NCBI GenBank assembly: GCA_036788835.1
Contig: DAIQMR010000005.1
Coordinates: 35,054 to 99,053 of the forward strand
Length of the DNA stretch: 64,000 nt
Source of the DNA: JALCSJ01 sp036788835
GTDB lineage: Bacteria > Bacillota > Negativicutes > Acidaminococcales > Acidaminococcaceae
Direction: 5' to 3'
Within the stretch, counting starts at the first letter, position 1; every line of letters starts with the position of its first letter. The translations under genes and the position numbers were made by a program. The notes under the pieces are model-generated. The model ran no database searches, was not told the origin of the DNA, and saw nothing but the letters and a program-made list of their open reading frames with translations. This document shows positions 63,984 through 64,000 of this stretch, one piece after another.

Positions 63984-64000
63984 TCCCAAACTTTCCCTAT

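Noticed and set aside
1..64000. CRISPR arrays, rRNA operons, integrases or full insertion sequences
   Set aside because: No regularly spaced repeats, rRNA sequence or transposase/integrase reading frame was seen anywhere in the window.

Overview
The window looks like a chromosomal segment of a diderm Firmicute (class Negativicutes, possibly the Acidaminococcaceae; the genus cannot be fixed from sequence alone). The housekeeping genes and their order are Firmicute-like: smc-ftsY, pyrR, coaD with its coiled-coil neighbour, tmcAL, a fapR-plsX-fab operon using FabK, and rnc. The cell must nevertheless have an outer membrane, because the window encodes an SLH-domain porin of the OmpM type and a type V autotransporter, both ending in phenylalanine.

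Layout. 1-13.4 kb is housekeeping: an MBL hydrolase (cut by the window edge), an AI-2E family permease, hisS-aspS, a 6S RNA gene, tcdA, lspA-rluD-pyrR, smc-ftsY and a flavodoxin/ferredoxin protein. 13.4-41.9 kb is an accessory block: SLH porin, an ECF importer (S, T and a fused double ATPase), a large cysteine-specific NRPS locus with type II thioesterase, PPTase, two NAD(P)-dependent reductases and three NRPS genes, then a heterodimeric ABC transporter pair. One end of the block has an intact tRNA-Pro(CGG) gene plus terminator. The other end has a decayed, inverted copy of the same tRNA plus terminator. 42.1-64 kb returns to chromosomal genes: autotransporter, a DUF4127 protein, rsmD-coaD, tmcAL, ackA, yceD-rpmF, the FapR-controlled fatty-acid operon through rnc, a radical SAM protein, an AlaX-type editing protein, an EIIC-like permease and the start of an MFS transporter.

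How the accessory block probably works (inference). All four adenylation domains carry a cysteine-type pocket, the condensation domains are cyclization (Cy) domains, and there is a thiazolinyl imide reductase of the Irp3/PchG family. The product should therefore be a poly-thiazoline/thiazolidine of the yersiniabactin/pyochelin class, most likely a metallophore. There is no salicylate gene. Instead, the long NRPS starts with a fatty-acyl-AMP-ligase-like loading domain and a carrier, so an acyl starter is expected. The ECF system and the YbtP/YbtQ-like ABC pair are candidate uptake/export routes. No TonB-dependent receptor is present. The SLH porin and the ABC pair share a nearly identical promoter/leader with a 5' RNA hairpin, which suggests joint regulation. 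A run of exactly 100 N (18424-18523) interrupts the locus, so the thioesterase end and the start of the first NRPS are unknown. The NRPS core is visibly AT-richer than its surroundings.

Other structure: three copies of a dispersed intergenic repeat (46.6, 52.1 and 60.0 kb), a second inverted-repeat element next to one of them, a 19-bp-arm palindrome at 63.4 kb related to the shared leader, and a FapR operator inside the fapR promoter region.
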